Source: Neelides folsomi
Lineage: Eukaryota; Arthropoda; Collembola; Neelipleona; Neelidae
DNA: 64,000 nt
Direction of reading: 5' to 3'
NCBI GenBank assembly: GCA_034687125.1
Contig: JAQGBZ010000132.1
Coordinates: 62,001-126,000 of the forward strand
The translations under genes and the position numbers were made by a program. Below, in pieces: positions 1 through 11,880 of the stretch; positions within the stretch are counted from its first letter, which is position 1, and each line of letters opens with the position of its first letter. Below the pieces are notes generated by a model. The model made no database searches, had not been told where the DNA came from, and was given only the letters and a program-made list of their open reading frames with translations.

Positions 1-213
1 AAATCAGAATTCAATATCCCGAAAAAGCTTTTACACTTTAATTTTTTAAAAAGACTATCAATATTCATTTATTAATGAATTGCCTTGAAATGATGATGAT
101 GAAACTGGTGACTTTAAAATGCCGTTTTTTATATTTCAATTACACAGCTAACAGCTATGCTTTTGATATTATATATGTATTTAATTGATGTTTACTTTTA
201 CTGTTTTACTGTA

Positions 214-289
214 CAGGGTGCGTCAAAAGTTGCTTTCTTTATTATGCTATTGTCTATTTAAAAAAGAAAGCAAATTTTGACTCACTCTG
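214..289. mobile_element. Short hairpin MITE-like element with TA target duplication (copy 1)
   Basis: The left end reads CAGGGTGCGTCAAAAGTTGC, and the right end is its near-perfect reverse complement finishing in CTCACTCTG. Both sides are flanked by TA (212-213, 290-291), as expected for a Tc1/mariner-type insertion. The unit is 76 bp, almost all terminal repeat with a short AT-rich loop, so it carries no gene. Inverted symmetry continues outside the TAs (about 197-211 against 292-306). Confidence 0.75.
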
Positions 290-310
290 TACAGTAAAAC
301 AGTAAGTAAA

Positions 311-1800
311 TACTGTATATGGGGACGTGATAGCTTAATTTCATACTTTAGCTTTTTTTGGTAATAAAAGTATGGGTAGAAAATTTCGTTTTGTAATTTA
401 GCTCAATATGTTTGAATAGTGAAGATCAATTTGCGCGAATGTTTAGATCCTAATCAAAATAATGGATCTGACTAAATGACAAAATGCTCTTTGCCTATCT
501 CCCATATATAAAATCCTTCATTTAAGGTCGACTTTGGCTTGCATGAGAGAAAGGGAAGGTTGAGGGAATTGGAGAATCAGCTGAAGAGAACCATTAAAAT
601 TATTCCATATCATCTCTCGTTAATTTGAGAACTTGAGTCTATAGAGGAAAAACCTATTTGTAATGCAAATAGGACTTTGGGGAAATCCCAAGTTAACTTT
701 CAGCTTTTAATGGAAACTTCATTTTTGGCTCATCTACACAATTAAATTAAATTTCTCTCTCTACACAATAAATAAATATTTAAACTATAAATATCGCTTT
801 AATACCTTACTTATATTCTATGTAATGCATAGAATACAAAGACGAGAACTAATTCGGTTAAAACAATCAATTAAGTTTAATGATGTAATTTTAAATTATT
901 TAATAATCCATAAGAAAATCTCTGGAACTGAATTACAGATATAATTACTGCAAAGTAATTAAATATTATTTAATTACTAAATTGCATTCTGGATTTAATC
1001 TCTCAATATTTATTGTTAATTTGGTTAATGATCCATAATACCCAAATACTTAATTTTTGCATAAAAATACATACATTTTTTATATCGTATAGTATAGCGA
1101 ATGTAAGTTTTCAGTATTACAGATAGAATAGGATTTTATAGGTTAGGTTATTTTATTAGTCTTATTGGGTATTAGTCAGCATAAGGAGTTTTGTTCTTTT
1201 ATTGAATAATTAAAAGATGGTTGAGTGAATAATGGCCATTATGGCCATTGGCATTTGATAAATAATTGATAAAAGTGAAATTGAAAGGGGGCAGATCGAA
1301 TTTCCGTCTTTTTTATTAAGTTAATGAAAAGAGGGGAATTATCTCCATTTTCCTATAGGGAAATATGTAATATAAATTTCCTATGCTGGACCTAACCTTC
1401 CATAATGTGGACTAATTCCTATTAGTGGCCCAGGAACACATGTACAGCTCCATTATGAATGTCGGAATCACTTCCCCACCACGGGGCTATTAATGATGAA
1501 AAAGTGATGATTTGCCATGTTGGGATCAAAATGTTCATCCGCCCCTTCAATCCCCTTCAAACACAAATGGATTATTTCTCTCCCTCACTCCCTCACGGAG
1601 GAGGAATATTCGGCAAAGGGAATCGATCACAGAGATCCAAAGATCCCATGAGAATTCAATTAATTATATATAATACTCCTTTTGTTCTTTCATCTAATAC
1701 AATTCTTCATTGAATACCCAATTTTGGCACAATTATCATTTACAATATAATATAAATATAACATACCTAAGTGTAATTTCCCCGTAAAGTATATTTAAAC
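311..1800. other. No gene seen: AT-rich upstream region
   Basis: Only short frames with odd composition are present. A compact palindrome with GCCAT cores lies at 1231-1249. TACAGATA occurs at 934 and 1118. No element ends or RNA genes are recognised. Confidence 0.6.
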
Positions 1801-1892
1801 ATTAAATCATAAAATTAAATATTAAATCGTAATACATAATGACATTAAATCATAAATTAAATCATAAATTAAATCATAATGTTAAATCATAA
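1801..1892. repeat. Degenerate tandem array of ATTAAATCATA
   Basis: About seven imperfect copies of an 11-13-base unit, ATTAAATCATA(A), follow one another, with small insertions. It lies about 390 bp upstream of the Kazal-type start codon. Confidence 0.6.
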
Positions 1893-2206
1893 TTCCAAAA
1901 ATGCAAAAAAATAGTAATTCGCATAATTTGGCGAATTATATCAATCGACATTGGTGAAATTGCACATTTGTCAATTAATAAAAAAAAGGATGGAAATTGA
2001 CTATTTATATTTAATTTGTAATTCATAGAGATTGATAATGTGAGTAATGTAATTTATTTGCATTAGCCATTTACGTAATAAATGGCAAGTACATCCGGTT
2101 TGTTTCTGTAATTCCCAAGGTTGACTTCCAAGAAATTGCCTTTTTGTCCTTAAACTTACCACGAAAGGATGAAGATTGAGGAAGAGGAGGAACAAATATT
2201 TTTCTA
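1893..2206. other. Immediate upstream region of the Kazal-type gene
   Basis: AT-rich sequence between the ATTAAATCATA array and the TATA box. No recognisable enhancer motif stands out. It is the natural candidate for proximal control elements. Confidence 0.5.
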
Positions 2207-2214
2207 TATAAATA
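2207..2214 (+). promoter_or_regulatory. Putative TATA box of the Kazal-type gene
   Basis: TATAAATA lies 74 bp upstream of the ATG at 2281. A start site about 30 bp downstream would fall near 2237 and leave a 5' leader of some 45 bases without an upstream ATG in the coding frame. No convincing initiator motif is seen. The position is plausible, but TATA-like strings are common in this AT-rich window. Confidence 0.5.
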
Positions 2215-2280
2215 CAAAAGTCACAGACAACAAATTTGAATGAGAATTATTGGGGCAGAAATTGTGAGATTTATTTGAAA

Positions 2281-2697
2281 ATGAAAGGATTTACAGCTTT
2301 GGTTATTTTAAGTTTAATTGTGATTTGGATTGGAGAGAGTTCTGGGCAATTGTGGGGAGGAGGAAAAGGACAAGGAAATAATAATAGAAACAGATTAAGA
2401 AATTGCGATAACTGCGTTTGTGGTTACGTTTATGATCCTATTTGTGCCAATACTGGAAGAACATATGCCAATCAATGTTTATTTGATTGCAAACAAAGAT
2501 GCAATCCAAGTAAGAAATAATTCATTTATATCATTTTAAAGCTTTTATTCACAAATTACAATTATTTATTTAATATTATAATTACATATTGTTATTATTT
2601 TTAAATATTATTTAGTAATGTCAAGTCTGATTATTTAAATATTAAATTGTTAATTTCAGGAATGAGAATTCGATATCGTTCAGAATGCGGAAAATAA
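2281..2697 (+). CDS. Secreted single-domain Kazal-type protease inhibitor-like protein, two exons (2281-2509 and 2660-2697)
   Basis: Seen: joining 2281-2509 to 2660-2697 gives 88 residues. Residues 1-22 form a signal peptide (hydrophobic core ALVILSLIVIWI, likely cut near SSG/QL). Residues 23-41 are a Gly/Asn/Arg-rich linker. Eight cysteines follow at 42, 45, 47, 55, 66, 70, 74 and 86. C47-x7-C55-x6-Y62-x3-C66-x3-C70 fits the Kazal signature, with the usual YDPIC and TYANQC blocks. The intron has GTAAG at the donor and TTTCAG at the acceptor, interrupts a codon after its first base, and the spliced tail supplies C86 in SECGK. ATG 2281 is the first ATG in this frame. Known: Kazal proteins are secreted inhibitors of serine proteases such as trypsin, chymotrypsin, elastase and subtilisin. 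Inferred: the P1 residue, second after C47, is Tyr49, which would suit a chymotrypsin-like target; C45/C47 take the place of the first two Kazal cysteines, and C42-C74 may form an extra bridge. Target and biological role are unknown. No gene-like neighbour is visible. Confidence 0.85.
2510..2659 (+). other. Intron of the Kazal-type gene, 150 bp
   Basis: The intron begins GTAAGAAATAA and ends TTAATTTCAG, is very AT-rich, and lies just before the last ten codons. If it is retained, translation runs into it and stops at 2518-2520, giving a tail of Ser-Lys-Lys and losing the last cysteine. Short AT-rich introns of this kind are normal in arthropods. Confidence 0.8.
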
Positions 2698-2886
2698 AAA
2701 CGCCAGTTTTAAATTATTTATTTATTTATCAAATTAAACATCAACAACCATTTAAATCAATTAGATGTAAATTGAGCTTCAATTATATAGTAAACTTCAA
2801 TTATATTTAAATAATTTATGACATAAAAAGTGTTGTAAATAATTACTGTAAATTAATTATTGTTATACTTTTAAAAAAATTTATTA

Positions 2887-2903
2887 AATAAATTCGAAAT
2901 AAA
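2887..2903 (+). promoter_or_regulatory. Two AATAAA polyadenylation signals downstream of the Kazal-type gene
   Basis: AATAAA occurs at 2887-2892 and at 2898-2903, about 190-205 bases after the stop codon, and a T-rich stretch with GG/TT follows near 2970-3000. A third AATAAA at 2693-2698 overlaps the stop codon itself. The downstream pair is the more natural choice because it leaves a normal 3' UTR. Confidence 0.5.
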
Positions 2904-4002
2904 ATCGTAAGAAATTGTCTTATTTAAAAATTCATTCTTCTAATATTAAGATTACTTTCTTCGAAATTCCACTTGGTTTTTTTAAAACTTAGTTTTTTTG
3001 AAAAAGAGTTTTTGTAGTATCATTTTCCGGGATATTTAGTCTGAATGTGAGCTTGTTTATTTACGTTCGACTTTGGATGATGAAGCGAAGAGTCCCTTTG
3101 TTTGAACCAATTCATCCATTGTAAAGGAAGCGTAAATGAAATGGTCTGGGTTTTGTCTCTTGTTTTCAGAGTTGGTGAATGGTCGGAATTCAAAGTATTC
3201 GCATCTGCTAATGACGGATGAATGAAACCTTGTTTTTGTTTCTCTTTCTCGGTTTCCTTCACAATCCCTTTGTCCTCCTCTCCGCTACTCAAAAACTATC
3301 GAGAGATGTGGATTTGGATAATCGGGGAATTTGGAGTTTCCACCTCGCCCGCATTCATTTACTCACATTACGACATTACCTTTACTTAAATAGCAACTCT
3401 TAAATAAATAGTGAATATCTACCTATAAAAGAACTATTATATTCTACTTGTACTATACATACTATACTAAACATATTCATATCATATACTATACATACCA
3501 TACATATAACAATTATGTATATTGTTAGACTGTAGTCATTGTAGAAAGTTATATAAGAACTTTGTATGAACAAGGGTGGAATTGCATAGACGTCTGACGA
3601 GTCTGAGAATTTATGTAGAGTGTGAGTAATGAAGGCGTCGACGAGTCATGAGGGAGGAAGATGGAATGAGACGGAGACACGAGCGAGTTCCCCTTATTAT
3701 GCTTCATTGCGTGACTCCATTCATTTCACTCTTTCTTTGATGAGGTCTTCTCCAGATTTCAACTACGAGCTAATCACTCCCGTTACTCCAGCTGTGAAAT
3801 CTTTCCTATTTTCTTATACCTACACTATGTATAATATTTATACAAAGTTTCATATAAAACTTCTCCAGGTTTCCAACAATTTATTTAACGGGGAATGAAC
3901 CGTTCTTTATAAACTTCACTCAAGTTCTCAAAATTCCCATACAGTTAATATAACCAAATGTTTCAAATGTAAGAGTGCTAATATAAAATATACAGGTATA
4001 TT

Positions 4003-4048
4003 CGATATATTCATGAATATGAGTTCAATATATTCATAAATATGAGTT
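4003..4048. repeat. 23-bp tandem duplication
   Basis: 4003-4025 and 4026-4048 differ at two positions; the unit contains TATATTCATGAATATGAGTT. Confidence 0.6.
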
Positions 4049-6009
4049 TGTACACAGTTAGGCTTTTATACTGTTATACTTTTACGCTCCCGCTGTTACG
4101 CTTTTATATACAGGTAGATACGTACTTTTCATACACTATGCTTTTTTATACGTTTGGCATTAAATATAGTTATGGTATAAGAAGTGAATTGAACCATATT
4201 TGAAACAATTGGAGTTTATGTATCAACTCAGGTTGGAATGTAAATGTTGAGTTTTCTCTTTACGCCTCCCATTTTCTTCTTCATGATTAGAGAGGGAATT
4301 TGAGGCCACCATAGGTATACCATTTGGTATATCCATTTATGCATTTACGAGCTTTCTCCTACAGAGTAGGATATGTTGGGAGTTTGGGTAGTTTGCACAA
4401 AGGAATATCTCGTGGACTGGCGATGGAGATCTCAGGTGTGGTGAATGGATGTGGATGAGTTGAGCATAGTGGGTGAATTCAACGCTCCGCTCGTTCGCCC
4501 TTTCACATCAACCTCAAAACTTTTCCCTTTCATATCAAACATGTTCGGAGTCGGAGTTGGTTCAGAGGGGAAAAATAGGAAAATAAAAAAAGGGTTTTTC
4601 GGAGCTGATTGTGAAGGTTCCTTTTACCCCTTCGGCCCAACTGTTTGTGCTGGAGATTAAAAAAGGATAACAATTGGCTGTTTTGCATTTCGCTAATGGT
4701 CAAACTTCCAATTCCATTTCATCCTGTTTAATTGGGCGTGAAAATAAAAAGGTTTTACAAGATTCGAGAAAAAATATTTTAAAATGTTTTGAAATGTTTC
4801 ACTCCGTTTCTTTAAATCCTTTTATGCTTAATTGACTTAATTTTATATTCCATTTTCCATTTAAACAACTGTTGTACAAATATTTTAATGTCCTTTACGC
4901 ATTGCATATATTATGATTTACATCCACGTGTGATTTACTTATATTTTAATAGTGAACGTGTCGAGATTGTTTTGATAACTGTAATTAAATGAAATTGGTA
5001 AAATGAGTCAAAATTCTTCAAAATATACAGATGTATCTGTAGATATGGATATGTATTTAGTTCCCAAAATTAGAGTATGAGAAAAAGTAAAGATGTCAGT
5101 TGTAGTGAAGGGAGGAAGTGAGGATATTAAAAGGCCTTATGAAATTCGTGCAGGAAAACATGAAGTGAAAACACACAGGATGAAAATGGAAATATTTCTT
5201 TTACCCAACACATCAATTTTGTTGACATTCATCGCGTGATGGGAAATCTCACAAACTTCCTTTTAAGATTATCGATGTTGTCAGCCGAATTAGGGCGAAG
5301 AACAAAAACCCTAATTTTACATTTATTAACTTTTATATACAACTTCTAATACATTTACGTACCTTTACTTAACACTATTTATAACCACGTTTTGTACATT
5401 AAATAATAAACATTTAATATGCATATTTAATATGTATCTGTTTTTAATAAAGTTGTCTTCAATTAGAGGATGTTTCTTACTTAAAAATGGACGTGAATGA
5501 TAAATAAGCCGATCTGTGTTTAATGCCCCTTAATGAAGACGGACGTGAAGGGGGGAATATAGACATTTAATTAAATTATAAACGTCAATCTCCCCTGAAT
5601 GGGCTGATCCAATTAGGGAAATCCCACCCAGGTGAAATTCAAATTGGGTTCATAACCATCAGGGTGGTCGCTAATGTGTGAGCTCCGGCGTTCAAGTCTA
5701 ATATTAGGTCGTATAAATGAGAAAGTGAAATGATGGGATCAATGTAATAAGGGAAGGGCCCTTAACTATAAAGTTATAAAAATAGTCAAGGGCTTTTATA
5801 ACCACAGATAGATAAATTCCACATTCCCAGTGAGGAGAATTTGTGGTTGGATTATTACGTCGATTGGTATGATAAGGATATTCCATAAATAAGAGGAGAA
5901 CATGTCCCTGATTGAGGAAGTGCACCCTCAAGTCTCCTATAATTAACTAGAGTGGGAGAGAGTTATGGGAGACTATATACCGTATAGCCATCAAACAGAA
6001 GGGGTGAGT

Positions 6010-6058
6010 TGGCAGATGATGAGGGCAAGGGCTCTGACGACCGCCGCGGTTCAAATCT
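6010..6058 (+). other. Weak Pol III-type A box / B box pair
   Basis: TGGCAGATGATG at 6010-6021 loosely fits an A box, and GGTTCAAATCT at 6048-6058 fits the B-box consensus at ten of eleven positions. The spacing is about that of tRNA-derived SINEs. AAGGGCTCTGAC between them resembles the tRNA-Ser D-arm/anticodon-stem junction. No cloverleaf can be drawn. Low confidence. Confidence 0.2.
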
Positions 6059-8351
6059 TCTGATCAAACCCGATCCGATTCCTTCTTTCCTTCCCTTACT
6101 TTTTTGTGGTTAAGGGGGCTTTGAAGGCTTGAAGGTCTTTCGCACTACATATCTGTATAATACATATATATTATATAATACATACCATACATATATCTAT
6201 TATATTCTATGTATTCTAACTATACAAGATCTATGTTGGATAAATGTGAAAGAACGTCGTGGTCCGTCGGTTGTGCCCTTTTTCGATTATCAATGAAACT
6301 TTATCCAGAGGATCTGAGGTTCAGTTTCCACCGAGCTTCCTTAGGAATTCTCACTCACAACACACCTTGGATTTACCGTATAAGCTCATATGTAACATAT
6401 TTTAAATATATTAAATATATTTTAATATATGGTATATATCTGGTTATATAGTTAATAGTTATATAATGTATAAATATTGTGTATTGACAATATTTTGTAT
6501 GGGTAAAACCATGTGTGTGAATGTGTAGATGGAATAACTGAATCTGTCTAATGGTAAAAGGCCAAAGGGGAACAGAAGGGTTTTGAAAAAGATCAAAATC
6601 CCCACGGCTTGCTTTGAGATTCATTTGAGCCCTCATCAATTATTTGCTATCTTGAATGTTCTCTCTGAGTTCTTTCTTTCGGATGTCCTTTGAGCGGACA
6701 CTCCTTAGTTCTTCTTTCCAGGAGGGCTGGAGCGATGAAGGAAAAATGTTCATTCTCTTCCTCATTAATTCCCTATTTTATCTTTCTTCGAATCATCAGG
6801 CGGTCAGGTGAGAAATTCCCCTCTGGATTTCTAATTCAATCATCGTCTGCCTTGTTTACACTTTATAAACATTTAACTTTTAGATGCCGAGCTCCATTTT
6901 TATTCCTATTGGGAAGGAACTCATTCTAAGACACTCCGAGTTCTTAATTTTTATTCCTTATAAGGAGGAGGAAGGCAGGGAGTCTTTAAGGGAAAGATTA
7001 ACTTACTAACTTTTACTCCCCCGTGTTAATAAATGTTCTTTTTTGGCTACTCGCTTCTGGAAAAGTTGATGCAGTTGATACAACGTGGGTTTGTGATGGA
7101 TTGCTTAATCTAATCATCAACTATGGAAAGAAATTAAAAAGAAAATCTTTTCTGATGTCAGTTAAATCTATTTAATTATTAACATTTACAGTAATACTTA
7201 AATCTTAAAGTGACGTTTAAAGATTAAAGATTAACTTAAGCACATGATTGAATTTTCCTTGAAGTTTGAACCTACCCTAAATAATATATATTATATATTT
7301 ATAATTGCGACCGTTCTAATTAAAATTTTGAAGGTTGAGGTAAAATTTCAGAACATTTGGTAACCGCAGAACTCCTCGGTTTACCCAAAACCTAAAAAAA
7401 CGAGTATTAATGTCTCAAGGCTTCATGTTCACTTCCTTCAATTCTCCAGGAACCTTATTTTGGAAAATCTCTACTCATTGTCAAATTCTTTTTCCTTCCA
7501 TTGGCATATGGTTCTCACTGGTCCATGGTTCATATAAATCATATACCTAAAGTGCACCATATATTTATTTTTACTATCTACAACATCTTTTGTATAGATA
7601 CACCCAATATTCTGTTAGATATAATTTGTACAGATTATACAGTAGATATCTTATGGTACCATACTTATACAATATAATTGTACATATTGGGTGTATATGG
7701 TATATTTGGAATATATGGTATGGTACATTTGTGTGTATTGGAAGTAAAGGCGAGAATCTGTTGGTTGTTTCTGAAGCCACTCCTTTCCCATTGAGCCGAG
7801 TCCTTTTATTTGGTAAGGGAGCCAGCTGGTCCTTTCAAGGCTTTGAATAATTTTCCAAGACCCTTCGTCCCTTCACCTTCTGCTCACTTACCTACAGACA
7901 CATTCAACAATTACTGCACATCTCTCCTTCACCGAGATTCTCCATTATTCCTCATTCACACAATCTCCTCCTTAAATGTAGGTTCAAGTCCTTTCTTATT
8001 CCTCCGGATCTTGTCGGTTTGAGGGTCAGGGGACGATAATTGTCATCCATTCAATAAACTCATGGAAGTGAACACTGAGGTAGATTCACAATCTCCAACC
8101 ATTCTCCCATTGTCTGTGAGTCTTCTTGACTCACCTTCCATTTTCTCTCCGACGACATGAATCTTCAATGTTAAAGTTTTCTCTTCAACGGAAGGACAAA
8201 AGATGTGTAACAACTCACTTCAGGTCAAAAGGAACAACTTACCTTAGAAAATTTACCTGATAAAATTTACCTTATATTTACCTGTGGAAATGAAACCAAC
8301 TTTTAAATATATCAGTAAAACCCATTAGAATAAGAATAAATATTGTATGTA

Positions 8352-8422
8352 CAGGGTGGGCCATAAGTTGCCTTCTTATTTAAATAAAGCATAAAAAAGA
8401 AAGCAACTTATGGCCCACACTG
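8352..8422. mobile_element. Short hairpin MITE-like element with TA target duplication (copy 2)
   Basis: Left end CAGGGTGGGCCATAAGTTGC; the right end is its reverse complement finishing in GGCCCACACTG. TA flanks lie at 8350-8351 and 8423-8424. The 71-bp unit folds back on itself around a loop rich in A and T. The flanks are also inverted copies of each other: 8340-8351 against 8430-8441, 12 bp perfect, with 5-6 extra bases (TATGG) on the right side. Confidence 0.75.
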
Positions 8423-9695
8423 TATATGGTACATACAATATAAAGTGGGTTTTTGGGTTAAAATGAACGGGTGGATGTTGAAGAAAAAAGATGAGAAAAT
8501 TCTGGAGTTTACCTGGAAGAGGAACTTGCCCTTTTTTCCAAAATGGCTCTTTTATGTTTTCTTTGATGTGGAAGTTGGCCTATAATTTGAAGAGTTTATT
8601 ATAAGGCCATTACACCCTTATTGGGGAGTTTAAGGGCATAATTTAGGCGTAATCATACGCCCTCAAACAGAAGACCTTCTCTGCATATCGAACATCTTCA
8701 AAAGTTGGAGAATAACAAAGGTTACATGATCCATGAAAATGGAAGAGAGACTCTCACCATACACAATGAAATTGAGACACTCAAGACAAAATTACTAATT
8801 TTCCCTTTGTGGGCCAAAAACTGTTAAAATTGAAATTCACCTTACAGCACTATTTTAATGCATAGTTTTATGCATTTTATTATCTTGGGGAAATTAAACA
8901 TCTTAAAAGTTTTTAAACTACCTTAATAAAATCTCCTTAAATAAAATTGGCTAAAAACATTAAAAACGTTATTATTAATATTAATAAAGTTTATTTTTAT
9001 GTAATTTATTATTATGGCACATTGTTTAGTAATTTATTATTAAAATGATAAATTATTAAAATTTAAATTGAATTTTTTGCAATAAGTAAATAAACAATTT
9101 TGAGTTATTTACTTTCCTGAGAACTGAGAGTTTATTTTTTGAGGTAGAAATAAAGAGGTTAGAAATCATATAGGAAGGGCAAAAGAGCATTGACGTATAA
9201 ATTGTAATGAAAAAAGTAAATAGTCCTTTGGATTCCCAATTGACTCTTCGAACTCAAGAACCCATGAATGAAGGGAACGAACCTCTGGGTTTGATATTTT
9301 GGAATTTGGTTTCATCTTCCTTTGATTTACAGCGGATAAATCAATGAGTCTCTCTCGTTGGGGGTTGAAATCGGGGAAAGTCCCGGGACGATTGTCTCAA
9401 ATTCTACAGCTCAGCTTGGCATTTGGATTCGGATCTCTTTCCGACTTTATTATTGGAAGTCGGTCAGAACATACAAAGAAGGGTCGTTGAGTTTCATACC
9501 AAACTTTTTCTTTCTTCCTCTCCAAGGGACGACTCTTCCTTTAACCCAGACGTGAGAAGGTTAAGGAAACTTGTTATGTTTTATGGTCCTGGTGAGTTCG
9601 AGTCTTCCAATGTCCAGAATGGATTAAAGGACATTCACTCCAGTGCATTTTCCCTATAATGATCCAGTTAATCAATCCCTTGTCATTATCAAAAC

Positions 9696-9737
9696 CATTA
9701 TCGGAATTATCAGAATCATTATCGGAATTACCATCAC
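9696..9737. repeat. 21-bp tandem duplication
   Basis: CATTATCGGAATTA opens both 9696-9716 and 9717-9737. In one frame it reads as a repeated Ser-Leu-Ser-Glu-Leu, but the surrounding frame is short and unconvincing. Confidence 0.5.
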
Positions 9738-11858
9738 ACATCGGCTACATCGGATCATTAGTTTCAAGAGAGGTCATTGAGAGGTTTGTGGCCGGCTGTG
9801 GAAATCTCGACTTTTATATAGTTTATATTCTTTTGTTGTTCGCCGGCTGCTTCTTCATTTAAATTAATTTACCCGATGGCTAATTTCCCTCATTTCATGA
9901 CTCATGAGCCCGATGTTTAATTGTTCATACAAATTGCCATACAATGGACAGATTTGCAGAAGATCTCAAATGAAATGAATTGTTTTATTAATTAATCTCC
10001 TTGCTCGTGCATGAATCTTGGAGACACGAGGAAGAATTATCTTTCCGGTGAAGATTTTAACAAATGATTATGGCTGTGTTTTGATCATAAAAAATTATTG
10101 CAGATGGGAGAATCTTATTGAGAATTATTCATGCAATTTTATATCTCATATAAAATTTATATGATACCTCGTTGAGCCTCGTTAAAATTGTATGCATATG
10201 TATACCATATACTTTGTATGTATTAAGTGAATATATTTGTATGTATTTATTTGTTTTGGGAATGTTTTGTGCATTATGTCCTTAGAAGGACAAAATGGAA
10301 AATTTTGTTTATTCATTTTAATGTGTCCAGTAAAGCGATTATGAATTTACTACATGGGAAATAAACATGTTTTGCAAAATGAACTGCTTTGATCCCTTCC
10401 CATGTTTCATACACATAATGCCAAAAAGGCCTTTAATAATAATCTTCATGTTGTGCACAAGGATTATAAAAGTTATAAAACCAAGTGTGAGAATAAAATT
10501 GAGATTTTTCACAAATGTAATAAAGTCATTCAACTTGAAATTGAATTGTTCATTAATACAGGAATTATCCCTAACCAATCCATAGGATATATCATATACA
10601 CATACAACATAAATAATCTAACTAAAAAGTTTACATTTAATTTCCATTTTTAAAATATTTTTAAAATATTTAATAAACGTTTAAGAAAGTTCAAATGTTT
10701 AATTCATAATTTATATAAAATATCAATCTTAAAGTCATAATAAATTTAATAGCGGAGAATAAAGTTATAATGATACGGTGGACAATATGTGAAATCTAAC
10801 AGCTTTCCAAGACATTAGCCAAGAAGGAATTGAAGATTTGGGCCCAACTTTAACTATTTCGGTCTTTGTCTATTAAATGTGGATCACTTAGGCTCCAAAA
10901 TGGAAAATGGCATTTAACCCTTTCCATTAGTCTTTTATATAAGGGTAGTACATTAAATACAAATATATACCATACACTTTACCTTTATTTTTACCATGCA
11001 CTTAACATTCACTCAAGGCTCGAAGACTTGCACTAAACAAAGGTAAGGTCCACTTGGTCCATAAAAGTGAACTATTCTTAAAATATTCCGAGAGTGAAAA
11101 TATTGTAAAAATACCTTATATAATGTATATTGTATTTACTCTACAATGGCATATTTGTATATGGTATATTTATGGTATATTTTCCTTCTTTTGTCACTCT
11201 GCATATTGTGTCTAGTCCGCCTAGTTTCGGACAAGGTGTTTAAATGAGTGTATACCTAATGTACATCTGTATAATATACATCTTTATAATGCTACCTGGA
11301 CGAGGTGCAAAGGTGAAGATTGATGGAGGATTTGAGGTGGCAGAGTGAGAGGATCTTATGATTAAACCTTCGTTGTAAACCTATGGCCATATCTTCCAGA
11401 GCTTTGGACCAAAGCCTTTGGTGATATTAGGGATATCACAGGGTTTGGTATAGGGAGAGTGGCTGGAAGTTTATGCAGTTGCTCCAAAGTTCCTCCTCGT
11501 TCCAACCCCAGCGGGTATTGAGAGGAAAAGGAGAGCCGTCGTGAAGGTTTGGCTCATTCCTTGCCAGTCCAGCTGTGAGTGAAGTTCAGCTCTCCCGAGT
11601 TCTAATATTCCTGTCTCATTTGATTTCTTAAAACTTTTCCAAAAGATTTAAAACTTAAGAGTTAAAACTTAAGGGAAAAATCCGCCAATTTTGGGGAAAA
11701 TCTTGCTGACAAAATTAGTTCCGAATTTGGGAGAAAAATCATCCCAGAAAAATTTTTTCCTTGAGGATTTATTCAAAATTCCGGACAACCGTTTCCGGAG
11801 TGAAACCCATTCTCGAAGTTTTTTCTTGTGACTTGTGACTACTTGGAAGTTGTATAAG

Positions 11859-11880
11859 TACAGATATTACAATATCTGTA
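11859..11880. repeat. Hairpin TACAGATATT, 2-base loop
   Basis: TACAGATATT at 11859-11868 and its exact reverse complement at 11871-11880 are separated by AC. It is one of many occurrences of the TACAGATA motif in AT islands of this window. Confidence 0.55.

Larger units (their letters stand above)
2904..8339. other. No supported gene: mixed intergenic DNA
   Basis: Holds TACATA/GTATAC-rich islands at about 3421-3535, 4000-4160, 6140-6225, 6380-6520 and 7545-7735, and the palindrome TACAGATGTATCTGTA at 5026-5041. A 61-codon frame at 3218-3403 with a hydrophobic start is a lead only. Other frames read as random. Confidence 0.55.
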
